Positions 49,599-58,765 of a DNA stretch of 64,000 nt are shown here, in pieces; position 1 is the stretch's first letter; each line of letters begins with the position of its first letter. This DNA comes from Chthoniobacter sp. (GTDB lineage: Bacteria; Verrucomicrobiota; Verrucomicrobiia; Chthoniobacterales; Chthoniobacteraceae). The DNA is taken from positions 1 to 64,000 of the forward strand of contig JAIOPH010000031.1 in NCBI GenBank assembly GCA_021414005.1. The letters are read 5' to 3'. The position numbers and the translations under genes were made by a program. The notes under the pieces are model-generated. The model saw only the letters and a program-made list of their open reading frames with translations, was not told the DNA's origin and searched no databases.

Positions 49599-50495
49599 AT
49601 GAATAACACCCCAACCTCACTCCTCCTCACGGCAGCTTCCTTGGCCGCGGGTGCTTCGCTGGCGATCGCTGGTGAGGCCGCGCCGTCCAAGAAGACCGTA
49701 ACGCCCGTCGAACGCGAAGACATCGCCGTGCATCCGATCACGTCGCCGTATTGGAACGAAGACGCCACCATCACCACGGATGTGCGCCCGGTTTTTGTCT
49801 ATCACGCTTTTCCCGGCGAAATCCTCGGCGGCGGACGCGCGGAGGTCACGGCGATGCAACTCCGCATCAAGCTCACGAACAGTCTCCAACTCGTCGCTTA
49901 CAAAGATGGATGGGTGAACCTGGACACCCCCGGTTTGAACTCCCAAGGCTGGAATGACCTCGCTGCCGGACTGAAGTGGGCCTTTTACCAAAACGACGCC
50001 AAGCAACTGCACGCAGCGGTCGGTGCGGGCTACGAGTTTGCCTCGGGCGACGATCAGGTGCTGCAGGACGACGATGAACTGCGGTTCTGGCTCTCGGTGG
50101 ACAAGGGCTTTGGCAACCTGCATTTCGGCGCGGTGGTGAACTACCTCCGCTCCATGGGCAACGGTGACGACATCCTCGGCAACAGCGACACGGTGAGCTG
50201 GCATTTTCACGCTGACTATCAGGTGTGCAAATACTTCAGCCCGGTCTTTGAGGTGAACGGCTACCATGTGGTGAACAACGACACGGGTCACGATGGCATC
50301 AAGACACCCTTTGGCGGTGCGGATGTGGCTGACCTCGGTGGCAACACGCATGAGAGCGTGATTACGGCCGGGCTCGGCGTGGAAGTGCGTCCGCACGAGC
50401 GGCTGGCCCTGCGCGCCGCTTACGAGCTGCCGCTGACGGACAACACCGATGTCTATGGCCACCGCTGGACCTTCTCCGCGGTGATCAAGTTCTGA
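49599..50495 (+). CDS. putative outer-membrane beta-barrel protein
   Basis: A 298-residue exported protein. A signal peptide (SLLLTAASLAAGASLAIAGEA) is followed by alternating polar and hydrophobic strands, such as AEVTAMQLRIKLTNSLQLVA, LHAAVGAGYEFASGD, LHFGAVVNYLRSM, SWHFHADYQVCKYFSPVFEV and HRWTFSAVIKF at the end. The final aromatic residue is typical of barrels inserted by BamA. No family name is certain; it may be an autonomous porin-like or sensor barrel. ATG 49599 is preferred to the TTG at 49590. It starts 118 bases after the giant gene on the same strand. Confidence 0.65.
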   Translation: MNNTPTSLLLTAASLAAGASLAIAGEAAPSKKTVTPVEREDIAVHPITSPYWNEDATITTDVRPVFVYHAFPGEILGGGRAEVTAMQLRIKLTNSLQLVAYKDGWVNLDTPGLNSQGWNDLAAGLKWAFYQNDAKQLHAAVGAGYEFASGDDQVLQDDDELRFWLSVDKGFGNLHFGAVVNYLRSMGNGDDILGNSDTVSWHFHADYQVCKYFSPVFEVNGYHVVNNDTGHDGIKTPFGGADVADLGGNTHESVITAGLGVEVRPHERLALRAAYELPLTDNTDVYGHRWTFSAVIKF

Positions 50496-50532
50496 TCCGG
50501 CTTCTCCTCGCAACGTCCCACGTCGGCACCTC

Positions 50533-53184
50533 TCAGGGTGCCGGCGTGGTGGCGAGCGCGATGGCCGCTTCGAGGTCGAGGGCGCGGCCTTCCTCGCGCG
50601 CGGCGTCGATGGCGGGGCCGGTGAAGTCGGGCGCGGCGGCGAGGATGGCGCGGAGGGCGGGATGCTCGGCGACATTCGGAACGAGTCCACTGCGGGCGCG
50701 GTGGGCCTCGGCGGCACCGAAAAGGCGGGCCGCCCGGTCGTAGTTACGCTCGGCCACGGCGAGAAAGGCGAGCGAATCAATCGGGTAAGACGCGCCCCAG
50801 ACATTGCCCAGATCGAGGCTTACGCGCAGGCTCTCCGTGAGGCGGGTGTGCGCGGCGGAAAACTGGCCGAGTACCGCGAGGTTCACGCCAGTGGCCCAGG
50901 CGAGGATGGCCACGAACCACGCGTCGCCGAGCTGCCGGTAAAGCGCGAGCCCTTCCTCCTCGAGCGTGAGCGCCGCGGGGAAGTCGCCCGCAGCGGCGGC
51001 GAGCACGCCGCGGATGTGCCGGACGTGGGCGTTGAGCCGCGGCTCATTCAATTGCGCCGCGAGCGCGGATGCTTCATCGAGCAGGCTATTGGTCTCCGGG
51101 AGATTCTCGTCGTAGAACGCGTGAAAGCTGAGGTCTGCGAGCGCCTGTGCGGTGCCGCGGGCATCGCCGAGCTCGCGGAAAATCTCCAGCGCCTCCGTGT
51201 GCAATGCGACCGTCGCCGGCATGTCGTCGGCAATCCACGCGAGGCGTCCCGCGGCGGCGAGCGCCTGCGCGCGGATGGCGTCGCGCGGGGCGGCATCGGG
51301 ATGGGCGAGTAGCTTCGCGAGGTGCTCGCGCGCCTTTTTAAAAAGCCCGCGCACCTCCACGAAACGCTGCGCGGCCGTCGCGAGACGCAAGCCTTTCGCC
51401 ACCTGGCCGGGTAGTTCGAGGCTGGTCTTCACCGCGAGGCGGAGATTCAGGTCTTCGAGTTCCACGGTCTCCAGCCATCCCTTTTGCTGCGGGCCGCGGA
51501 GGTGCGGTGCGGCCTTCTCCGCGTATTCCGTAAAGTAGTCGAGATGCCGCTCGCGGAAGGTATCCTCCTCGCCGGCGGCGCGCAGTTTTTCCTCCGCGTA
51601 GTCCCAGATGGATTCGAGGAGAAAGTAACGCGCGCCGTGCTGGACGCTCTTTTCGACATAGACGAGCGACTTGTCCACGAGCTGCGTGAGCAGGTCCACG
51701 ATCTGCCACGCGGGCACGCGGTCGCATGCGCAGACAGCCTCGATGGATTCGAGCGTGCGGCCGCGCGCAAAGACGGCGAGCCGGCGCAGGAGCATTCGTT
51801 CCGGCTCGGCGAGCAGGTCGTGGCTCCAGTCGATGAGCGAACGCAGCGTCTGCTGGCGCGGCACGGCGGTGCGGCTGCCGGTGGTGAGCAGGTGAAAGCG
51901 GTCGTCCAGCCGCTCGACGATCTGCTGGAGTGTGAGCACGCGGATGCGCGCGGCGGCGAGTTCGATGGCCAGCGCGATGCCGTCGAGCCGCCAGCAGATT
52001 TGCGCGATGACCGGGATGTTTTCGTTCGTCGCCTGAAAGACCGGGCGCGCGATGGTGGCGCGCTCGATGAAAAGGCGGACGGCCTCGAACTGCCCGAGCC
52101 GCGCCAGTGCGTCCGGGCCGGCTGCGAGGTCGCGCCAATGCTCGGGCAGCGAGAGCGGCGCGAGAGGCCACGCCGTTTCCCCCACGATGCCGAGCGGCTC
52201 GCGGCTGCTCGCGAGGATGCGGAGCTGCGGACACGAGCGCAGCAGCGTCTCGGCGAGGCTGGCACAGGCGGCGACCACATGCTCGCAGTTGTCGAAAATG
52301 AGCAGGCACTGCCGGTTGCGGAGGAAGGCGGCGAGCGTGGCCGCGAGCGGACGCCCGGCTTCCTGGCGGACGTCGAGCGCAGCGGCGACCGTTTCGAGGA
52401 CGAGCGCGGCGTCCGAGATGGTGGCAAACTCCACGAGCCAGACGCCGTCGCGAAACTGGTCGAAAAGATCGGCGGCGACCTGCAGCGAGAGGCGCGTCTT
52501 GCCGGTGCCGCCGGGGCCGGTGAGCGTGAGCAGGCGGGTGCTGGCGAGGAGGCGCTTCACCTCGGTCATCTCGCGCTCGCGCCCGACGAAACTGCTGAGT
52601 TGCTCGGGCAAATTGTTCGGCACGCTTTCCAGCGAACGCAGCGCGGGAAACTGCGCCGGGAGCTCCGGCGCGGTGAGCTGGAAAAGCTGCTCCGGCCGCG
52701 CGAGATCGCGCAGCCGGTGCTCGCCGAGATGCCGCAGCCCGACGCCGGTGGGGAGCACATCGCGCACGAGTTCCTGCGTGGGCAGCGAGAGCAGCACCTG
52801 CCCGCCGTGCGCGGCGGCTAGGATGCGCGCCACGCGGTTCAGCGCCTGGCCGAAATAATCGCCGTCGCGATGCTCCGCCGTGCCGGTATGCAGCGCCATG
52901 CGGACCTTCAGCGCGCCCGTTTCGCCCCACTCCGCGGCGGCCAGCGCGCGCTGCGCCTCGAGCCCGCCGAGGAGCGCGCTCACCGGCGTGTCGAAGGCCA
53001 CGCAGAAGGCATCGCCGATCGTTTTGAAAACGTAGCCGCCCACCGCCGCGAAGGCCTGCCGCAGCAACCGGTCGTGCTGCGCCAGCGCCACGCGCATCGC
53101 GTCCGGCTGCTGCTCCCATTTTTTGGTGCTGCCCTCGATGTCGCTGAAAAGAAACGTGATGGTGCCGGTGGGCTGGACGTTCAT
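50533..53184 (-). CDS. class III nucleotide cyclase / STAND NTPase / TPR regulator
   Basis: An 883-residue cytoplasmic regulator. Residues 8-170 form a class III adenylate/guanylate cyclase domain (TITFLFSDIEGSTKKWE with the first metal-binding Asp, and TIGDAFCVAF with the second). A linker with VPNNLPEQLSSFVGRE leads to a STAND/NB-ARC-type NTPase with P-loop LTGPGGTGKTRLSLQ and CLLIFDNCEHVV. The last 300 residues are TPR-like helices. No C-terminal LuxR DNA-binding domain is present, so output is probably cyclic nucleotide or protein contact. An upstream in-frame start at 53316 exists, but ATG 53184 begins the cyclase domain. Confidence 0.88.
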   Translation of the reverse strand: MNVQPTGTITFLFSDIEGSTKKWEQQPDAMRVALAQHDRLLRQAFAAVGGYVFKTIGDAFCVAFDTPVSALLGGLEAQRALAAAEWGETGALKVRMALHTGTAEHRDGDYFGQALNRVARILAAAHGGQVLLSLPTQELVRDVLPTGVGLRHLGEHRLRDLARPEQLFQLTAPELPAQFPALRSLESVPNNLPEQLSSFVGREREMTEVKRLLASTRLLTLTGPGGTGKTRLSLQVAADLFDQFRDGVWLVEFATISDAALVLETVAAALDVRQEAGRPLAATLAAFLRNRQCLLIFDNCEHVVAACASLAETLLRSCPQLRILASSREPLGIVGETAWPLAPLSLPEHWRDLAAGPDALARLGQFEAVRLFIERATIARPVFQATNENIPVIAQICWRLDGIALAIELAAARIRVLTLQQIVERLDDRFHLLTTGSRTAVPRQQTLRSLIDWSHDLLAEPERMLLRRLAVFARGRTLESIEAVCACDRVPAWQIVDLLTQLVDKSLVYVEKSVQHGARYFLLESIWDYAEEKLRAAGEEDTFRERHLDYFTEYAEKAAPHLRGPQQKGWLETVELEDLNLRLAVKTSLELPGQVAKGLRLATAAQRFVEVRGLFKKAREHLAKLLAHPDAAPRDAIRAQALAAAGRLAWIADDMPATVALHTEALEIFRELGDARGTAQALADLSFHAFYDENLPETNSLLDEASALAAQLNEPRLNAHVRHIRGVLAAAAGDFPAALTLEEEGLALYRQLGDAWFVAILAWATGVNLAVLGQFSAAHTRLTESLRVSLDLGNVWGASYPIDSLAFLAVAERNYDRAARLFGAAEAHRARSGLVPNVAEHPALRAILAAAPDFTGPAIDAAREEGRALDLEAAIALATTPAP

Positions 53185-53278
53185 GGCCCGTGAATGTGTG
53201 GCAGGCCGGGGTCTTCTGAAAGACCGGAGTTCGCGCCGTATTGCCCAACGTCCACCGACCACGTAGCGTGCGCGCCTC

Positions 53279-54115
53279 ATGGTCGCCATCGGTTCCCGCA
53301 ATACTCTCCGCGTCATCCGCCAGGCCCCGCCCGGCGCGTATCTCGATGCCGGTGAGCTGGGCGAGATTCTGCTCCCGCGCCGCTACGTGGCGCACAGCCT
53401 GCCGCCCGGTGCGCTGCTCGACGTATTCCTTTACCGCGACTCCGAAGACCGGCTCGTGGCGACCACCGAGACACCGCTCGCGGCGGTGGGCGAGTTTGCC
53501 TTTTTGAAAGTGGTGAGCGCGAATCCGGGGCTGGGCGCTTTTCTGGATTGGGGCTTGAGCAAAGACCTGTTGCTCCCGCGCCGCGAGCAGACCGCGCCGG
53601 TGCAGGCGGGCGAGTGGGTGGTGGTGGCCGTGGTCCTCGATCCTCAGTCCGGTCGCATCGTGGCGTCGATGCGCCTGAACCGGCATCTCCACCACACGCC
53701 GCCGACTTACCACGAAGGTCAGCGCGTGCGGCTGCTCATCTCCGGCTACACGCCGCTCGGCTGCCAGGCCATCGTGGAAAACGCCCACGCCGGACTGCTC
53801 TACGCGTCCGAGCTGGCCACGCCGCCGCAGCTCGGCGAACGGCTCGACGGCTACGTGCGCCGGGTGCGCGAGGATGGCAAGATCGACCTCGGGCTCGACC
53901 CGGCGGGCTACCGCCGCGTGATCCCGCTCGCGCAGCAAATCATGGAGGCGCTGGCGGCCGGCGGCGGGCGCATCGCGTGCGACGATGAAAGTTCGCCCGA
54001 CGAAATCCGCCGCGCGTTTGGCACGAGCAAAAAAGCATTCAAGCAGGCGCTCGGGGCGCTCTACCGCGACCGCCGCATCCGCTTCACGCAGCCGGGCGTG
54101 GAGCTGGTTGGTTGA
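53279..54115 (+). CDS. CvfB-type S1 RNA-binding protein
   Basis: A 278-residue cytoplasmic protein of the CvfB/YitL family, made of tandem S1-like OB folds and a C-terminal winged helix. Visible parts are GAYLDAGELGEILLPRRYV at the start, FLDWGLSKDLLLPRREQ (residues about 87-103), GYTPLGCQAIVENAHAGLLYASEL, VREDGKIDLGLDPAGY, and the winged helix DEIRRAFGTSKKAFKQALGALYRDRRI. Homologues bind RNA and affect virulence gene expression in Gram-positives. Its 3' end overlaps the convergent rsmA fusion gene by 32 bases. Confidence 0.85.
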   Translation: MVAIGSRNTLRVIRQAPPGAYLDAGELGEILLPRRYVAHSLPPGALLDVFLYRDSEDRLVATTETPLAAVGEFAFLKVVSANPGLGAFLDWGLSKDLLLPRREQTAPVQAGEWVVVAVVLDPQSGRIVASMRLNRHLHHTPPTYHEGQRVRLLISGYTPLGCQAIVENAHAGLLYASELATPPQLGERLDGYVRRVREDGKIDLGLDPAGYRRVIPLAQQIMEALAAGGGRIACDDESSPDEIRRAFGTSKKAFKQALGALYRDRRIRFTQPGVELVG

Positions 54116-55430
54116 AAACGCGCCAGCACTCCAGAAAACCCGGCGCGAAATCCTGCGGACGCGCGGCGATCCAACGCGCGATTTGCGCCACGGTGAAAAA
54201 CGCCCCGCTCTCGATCTCGGCGGGTGGCAGCCGGAATGGTCCCTCGTGCCGCGCGCGATAGAGCCGCACGAATTCCCAGCCGGTCCCCGCGCTCGCCGGC
54301 AGCGCCGCGATTTCCTCCACCTCCGCCACCACGCCCAGCTCCTCTGCGACCTCGCGCGGTGCCGTCTCCGCGTAGTCGTCGCCCGCGTTCACGTGCCCGG
54401 CGGCGCTGGAGTCCCACAGGCCGGGACACTTGTCTTTCCAGCGCGAACGCTTTTGCAAAAAAAGATCGCCGCGCGCGTTGAACACGAAAACGTGGATCGC
54501 GCGGTGGCGGAGCTTCTGCGCGTGCGCGTTGAAGCGCGAGGTCTGCCCGGTCACGCGGTCGTTTTCATCCACCACGTCGAACATCTCGCCGTGAACATCC
54601 TGCGCCCCCGTCGTCGGTTCCATCCCGCGGGCAAAATTCGTCAGCGCGATCCACTGCGCCAGCGACAGCTCCTCCGCGCGCGTCGTCTCCTCCACGCCGA
54701 GCTGCGCGCAGAGCGCCGGCCAGTCGAGCTGCTGGTCGGCGAGATTTTTGCGGAGCTGCTTGCGCCGCTGCGCGAAACCCTGCTTCACGAGCTTGCGAAA
54801 ATGTGCGCCGTCGCACTCCGGCAATTCGCCGACCGGACGCGGCGTGAGCGCCACCACCGCGGAGTCCACATTCGGCGCGGGATGAAAGACCGAGCCCGGC
54901 AGCGTGCGCAGATATTTCACCCGCCAGCGCCGTCCGATGAGCAGCGTGAGCGCGCCGTAGGCCTTGGTGCGCGGCTCCGCGGAGAGCCGTTCCGCGAGCT
55001 CCTTTTGCAGCGTGAAAATGAGCGTGCTCACCGGGCTCGGCTCGTCGGTGAACTGGAACAAAATCTGGCTCGAAACGTAGTAGGGCAGATTGCCCAGCAC
55101 CTTCACCGGCCCGCGCGCGAACAGCTCCCGCACGTCGAACTCCGTGGCGTCGCCATGCACCATCTCGAGGCCCGGAAAGCGCTCCTGCAAAAAGCCGCAC
55201 ATTCGCCCGTCCTTCTCGATCAGCAGTCCGTTCGCCGACCGCGCCAGCGCGAATTCAGTAAGCGCACCGAGCCCCGGCCCCAGCTCCAGCCAGGCCTCGC
55301 CCGCTTTCAGCCCGAGCTGCGCCACGATCCAGTCGGCGAGATTTTGATCGTGCAGGAAATTCTGCCCGAGACTCCGCGTTGGCTGCATGCCCATCTGCGC
55401 GAGCGCGGCGGTGATTGTGGAGAGCTTCAT
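54084..55430 (-). CDS. rsmA: RsmA (KsgA) 16S rRNA dimethyltransferase fused to a Nudix domain
   Basis: A 448-residue fusion. Residues 1-265 form RsmA, which dimethylates A1518 and A1519 of 16S rRNA: RSLGQNFLHDQNL, LELGPGLGALTE (SAM site), VLGNLPYYVSSQI (catalytic NLPY) and FHPAPNVDSAVV. Residues about 275-440 form a Nudix hydrolase of the YfcD/IDI-like kind: FDVVDENDRVTGQTSR, FLQKRSRWKDKCPGLWDSS, and a Nudix box GHVNAGDD...REVAEELGV in which the first Glu is Asp. ATG 55430 starts the RsmA fold; the open frame runs upstream without conserved sequence. It is convergent with cvfB and divergent from the PSD1 gene. Confidence 0.88.
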   Translation of the reverse strand: MKLSTITAALAQMGMQPTRSLGQNFLHDQNLADWIVAQLGLKAGEAWLELGPGLGALTEFALARSANGLLIEKDGRMCGFLQERFPGLEMVHGDATEFDVRELFARGPVKVLGNLPYYVSSQILFQFTDEPSPVSTLIFTLQKELAERLSAEPRTKAYGALTLLIGRRWRVKYLRTLPGSVFHPAPNVDSAVVALTPRPVGELPECDGAHFRKLVKQGFAQRRKQLRKNLADQQLDWPALCAQLGVEETTRAEELSLAQWIALTNFARGMEPTTGAQDVHGEMFDVVDENDRVTGQTSRFNAHAQKLRHRAIHVFVFNARGDLFLQKRSRWKDKCPGLWDSSAAGHVNAGDDYAETAPREVAEELGVVAEVEEIAALPASAGTGWEFVRLYRARHEGPFRLPPAEIESGAFFTVAQIARWIAARPQDFAPGFLECWRVFNQPAPRPAA

Positions 55431-55597
55431 GGGCGATGGCCGGAAAAACCGGGCGCGCACCCTATGCACGGCTTCGCGGCGACGCCAGCGCGGGTTGAGC
55501 ATGGTCTCGAGCGTGGCGGGCGACGCCAATGAAAGGTGAGGGCTCGACAATCGATGTTCCAACACGGAGCAGTTTTGTGGGTAATAGTAATGAAACC

Positions 55598-58500
55598 ATG
55601 ATGATTCGATCCATTCATACCCTCGCGCTGGCGCTCACTATCGGCGCGGCCGCCCAAGCCGCGGATGACCGCGTGGTTTTCAACCGCGATGTGCGCCCGA
55701 TCCTCGGGGAGTATTGCTTTCACTGTCACGGGCCGGACCCGGCGGCGCGGAAGGAAGGGCTGCGGTTTGATCGGGAGGAGGGTTTCTTTGGCCAGCGCGA
55801 GGATGGCGGGCCGACGGTGGTGAAGGGACATCCGGAAAAGAGTTCGCTCTATGAGCGCATCACGGCGACCGATCCGGACGACATCATGCCGCCGCGAAAG
55901 GAGCACAAGAAGCTCAAGCCGGAGGAGATCGCGACCTTGAAAAAGTGGATTGAGCAGGGTGCGGAGTGGCAGGCGCATTGGGCGTTCATTCCGCCAGTGC
56001 AGGCAGCGATGCCGGCAGGGGCGGCGCATCCGGTGGATGCGTTCGTGCGGGAAAGGCTGACGGCCGCGGGGTTGAAGCCGTCGCCCGAGACGGACCGGCG
56101 GACGCTGGCGCGGCGGGTGACGCTGGATCTCACAGGGCTGCCGCCCGCGCCGCAGGAGTTGGAGGCTTTCGTGAGCGACGCCGCGCCCAATGCCTACGAA
56201 AAGCTCGTGGACAAGCTGCTGGCTTCGCCGCGTTACGGCGAGCATCGCGCCCGCTACTGGATGGACGCGGCGCGCTACGGCGACACGCACGGTCTGCATT
56301 TCGACAACTACCGGGAGATCTGGCCGTATCGCGAATGGGTCATCAATGCCTTCAACCGCAATCAGCGCTTCGACGAGTTCACTGTGGAGCAGATCGGCGG
56401 CGATCTTTTGCCGAAGCCGACGCGCGAGCAGCTCATCGCGACGGGCTTTCACCGCTGCAACATCACGACCTCGGAAGGCGGGACGATCCCGGAGGAAAAT
56501 CTGGCGAACTACGCGAAGGATCGCGTGGAGACGACGTCGTGGGTGTGGCTCGGGCTCACGTCGAACTGCGCGGTGTGCCACGATCACAAGTTCGATCCGA
56601 TTACGCAGAAGGATTTCTACTCGATGACGGCGTTCTTTCGGAACACGACGCAGGCGCACGAGGACAGAAATGCGCGTGACACTGCGCCGGTACTGGCGGT
56701 CCCGGTGGGCGAGGATGCGAAACGCTGGGAGGCGATCCCGAAAGAGATGGCGGCGGCGGATGGGAAGATCGAAAAGCGCAAGAAGACGATGGCCGCGGAC
56801 TTTGAAACGTGGCAGGCGGCGGCCAAGGTGAAGGATGTCGAGCGCGCGGCGCAGGCGGGCGCGCTGCTTGCGCGGATTCCGCTCGATGAAGGCAGCGGCG
56901 TAGTGGCGAAGGGCGTGGTGGCCGGCCAGGCGCAGACTTTCAAGCTGCCGGAGGCAATCGCGTGGAAGGCCGATGGCAAGAACGGGCCGGCGGCGCAGGT
57001 GGGCGAGGGGACGAGCATCGAACTAGGAGAGCTTGGCGACTTTGAAAAGGACCAGGCGTTTACGGCGATGGCATGGTGTTTCCGCCCGGCGGAAAGCAAC
57101 GCCCCGGGGAGCATCATCGCGCGCATGGACAAGTCGGACGGTTTCCGCGGGTGGGACATCTTTTCCGACAAGAACGAAATCGCGGTGCATCTCGTGAGCA
57201 AATGGCAGGACAACGCCCTGAAAGTGGTGACCACCGACGGCGCGGGCAAGCCCGGCCCATGGATGCATGTGGCCGTGACTTACGATGGCTCGGGGAAGGG
57301 GCAGGGCGTGCAGATTTTTGTGAACGGGCGGTTGCGCAAGATGAAGGTGGACACCGACAAGCTCAGCGGAAGTATTCGGACGAAGCTGCCCTTCATGGTG
57401 GGGCGGCGCGGTGGTGGTGGCGAGGTTTTCACCGGGGCCGTGCAGGATGTGGAGCTCTACTCGGGCGTGCTCCCACCGAAGCAGTTGCTGGCACTCGCCG
57501 AGTTGCCCGAGTTGCGGCCCATTCTCGCGAAAGCGGCGGCAGAGCGCACGCCGGAGGAAAAGCAGCGGCTGCTCGCCTTTTACTCAGCGGACGATCCGCA
57601 GACGAGCGAACTGCAGGGGCGGATCGCGGCGCTGGAGAAGGAAAAAGCGGACATTCAAAAGCGCAGCCCGATCACCCACATCCAAATGGAACGGGCGAAC
57701 TCGCAGCCGATGGCGCGGCTGCTCGTGCGCGGGCAGTACGATCAGCCGAAGGATGAGCTGAAACCCGGCGTGATCGCCGCGCTGCACCCGATGCCCGAGG
57801 GCGCACCGGCCAACCGGCTGGGCCTCGCGCAGTGGCTGGTGGCGAAGGAGAATCCGCTGACCGCGCGCGTCACGGTGAACCGCTTCTGGCAGGAAATTTT
57901 CGGCACCGGTTTGGTGAAGTCCGCGGCGGATTTCGGCATCATGAGCGAGCCTCCCTCGCACCCCGCGCTGCTCGACTGGCTGGCGGTGGATTTCCGCGAC
58001 CACGGCTGGGACGTGAAGCGCCTCATGCGCTTGCTCGTGACCAGCGAGACCTACAAACAGAGCGCCGCGACGACGAAGGAAGTCCTCGCCCGCGACCCGG
58101 ACAACCGCCTGCTGTCCCGCGGCCCGCGCTTCCGCATGGACGCGGAGATGGTGCGCGATTACGCACTCGCGGCGAGCGGTCTCCTTTCGCCGAAAATCGG
58201 CGGCCCGAGTGTGCGTCCGTATCAGCCGCCCGGCGTGTGGGAGGCTGTGGCCATGCCCGAGAGCAACACCCGCATCTACAAGCCCGACACCGGCGAGGCG
58301 CTCTATCGGCGGAGCCTTTACACGTTTTGGAAACGCAGCGCGCCGCCGGCGTCGCTGGAGGTCTTCAACGCGCCGAGCCGCGAGAACTGCGCAGTTAACC
58401 GCGAGCGCACCAACACGCCTCTCCAGGCGCTCGTGACGCTGAACGATCCGCAATACGTCGAGGCCGCGCGCAACCTCGCGCAGGCCGCGCTGCAAGCCGC

Positions 58501-58759
58501 ACCGAGCGACCCGAAAGCCACGCTCGATTTCATGGCCCGCCGCGTTCTCTGCCGCCCGCTGCGCTCCACGGAGGCCCCGATTCTGGAGGCCAGCCACACC
58601 GCGCTGCTCGCGCACTACACGCAGACTCCCGCCGACACCACTGCGCTGCTTTCTTTCGGCGAAAGCAAAGCCGACCCCGCGCTCCCGCCGCCACAGCTCG
58701 CCGCCTGGACCATGGTTGCCAGCCAGCTCATGAACCTCGACGAAACGCTCAACAAATAA
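55598..58759 (+). CDS. PSCyt1 / DUF1549 / LamG / DUF1553 (PSD1) secreted protein
   Basis: A protein of about 1053 residues with a signal peptide (SIHTLALALTIGAAAQA). A cytochrome-like motif CFHCHGPD follows near residue 47 (haem c site CxxCH). Then come DUF1549 (about 145-365), a LamG/concanavalin-like domain (about 470-640, with AMAWCFRPAES, WMHVAVTYDG, IFVNGRLRKMKVD and VQDVELYSGVL) and DUF1553 at the C-terminus (VNRFWQEIFGTGLVKSAADFG to the end). This set is characteristic of Planctomycetes and Verrucomicrobia; function is unknown, perhaps polysaccharide handling. The downstream DUF1501 gene is six bases away. Confidence 0.92.
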   Translation: MMIRSIHTLALALTIGAAAQAADDRVVFNRDVRPILGEYCFHCHGPDPAARKEGLRFDREEGFFGQREDGGPTVVKGHPEKSSLYERITATDPDDIMPPRKEHKKLKPEEIATLKKWIEQGAEWQAHWAFIPPVQAAMPAGAAHPVDAFVRERLTAAGLKPSPETDRRTLARRVTLDLTGLPPAPQELEAFVSDAAPNAYEKLVDKLLASPRYGEHRARYWMDAARYGDTHGLHFDNYREIWPYREWVINAFNRNQRFDEFTVEQIGGDLLPKPTREQLIATGFHRCNITTSEGGTIPEENLANYAKDRVETTSWVWLGLTSNCAVCHDHKFDPITQKDFYSMTAFFRNTTQAHEDRNARDTAPVLAVPVGEDAKRWEAIPKEMAAADGKIEKRKKTMAADFETWQAAAKVKDVERAAQAGALLARIPLDEGSGVVAKGVVAGQAQTFKLPEAIAWKADGKNGPAAQVGEGTSIELGELGDFEKDQAFTAMAWCFRPAESNAPGSIIARMDKSDGFRGWDIFSDKNEIAVHLVSKWQDNALKVVTTDGAGKPGPWMHVAVTYDGSGKGQGVQIFVNGRLRKMKVDTDKLSGSIRTKLPFMVGRRGGGGEVFTGAVQDVELYSGVLPPKQLLALAELPELRPILAKAAAERTPEEKQRLLAFYSADDPQTSELQGRIAALEKEKADIQKRSPITHIQMERANSQPMARLLVRGQYDQPKDELKPGVIAALHPMPEGAPANRLGLAQWLVAKENPLTARVTVNRFWQEIFGTGLVKSAADFGIMSEPPSHPALLDWLAVDFRDHGWDVKRLMRLLVTSETYKQSAATTKEVLARDPDNRLLSRGPRFRMDAEMVRDYALAASGLLSPKIGGPSVRPYQPPGVWEAVAMPESNTRIYKPDTGEALYRRSLYTFWKRSAPPASLEVFNAPSRENCAVNRERTNTPLQALVTLNDPQYVEAARNLAQAALQAAPSDPKATLDFMARRVLCRPLRSTEAPILEASHTALLAHYTQTPADTTALLSFGESKADPALPPPQLAAWTMVASQLMNLDETLNK

Positions 58760-58765
58760 CTGCGC

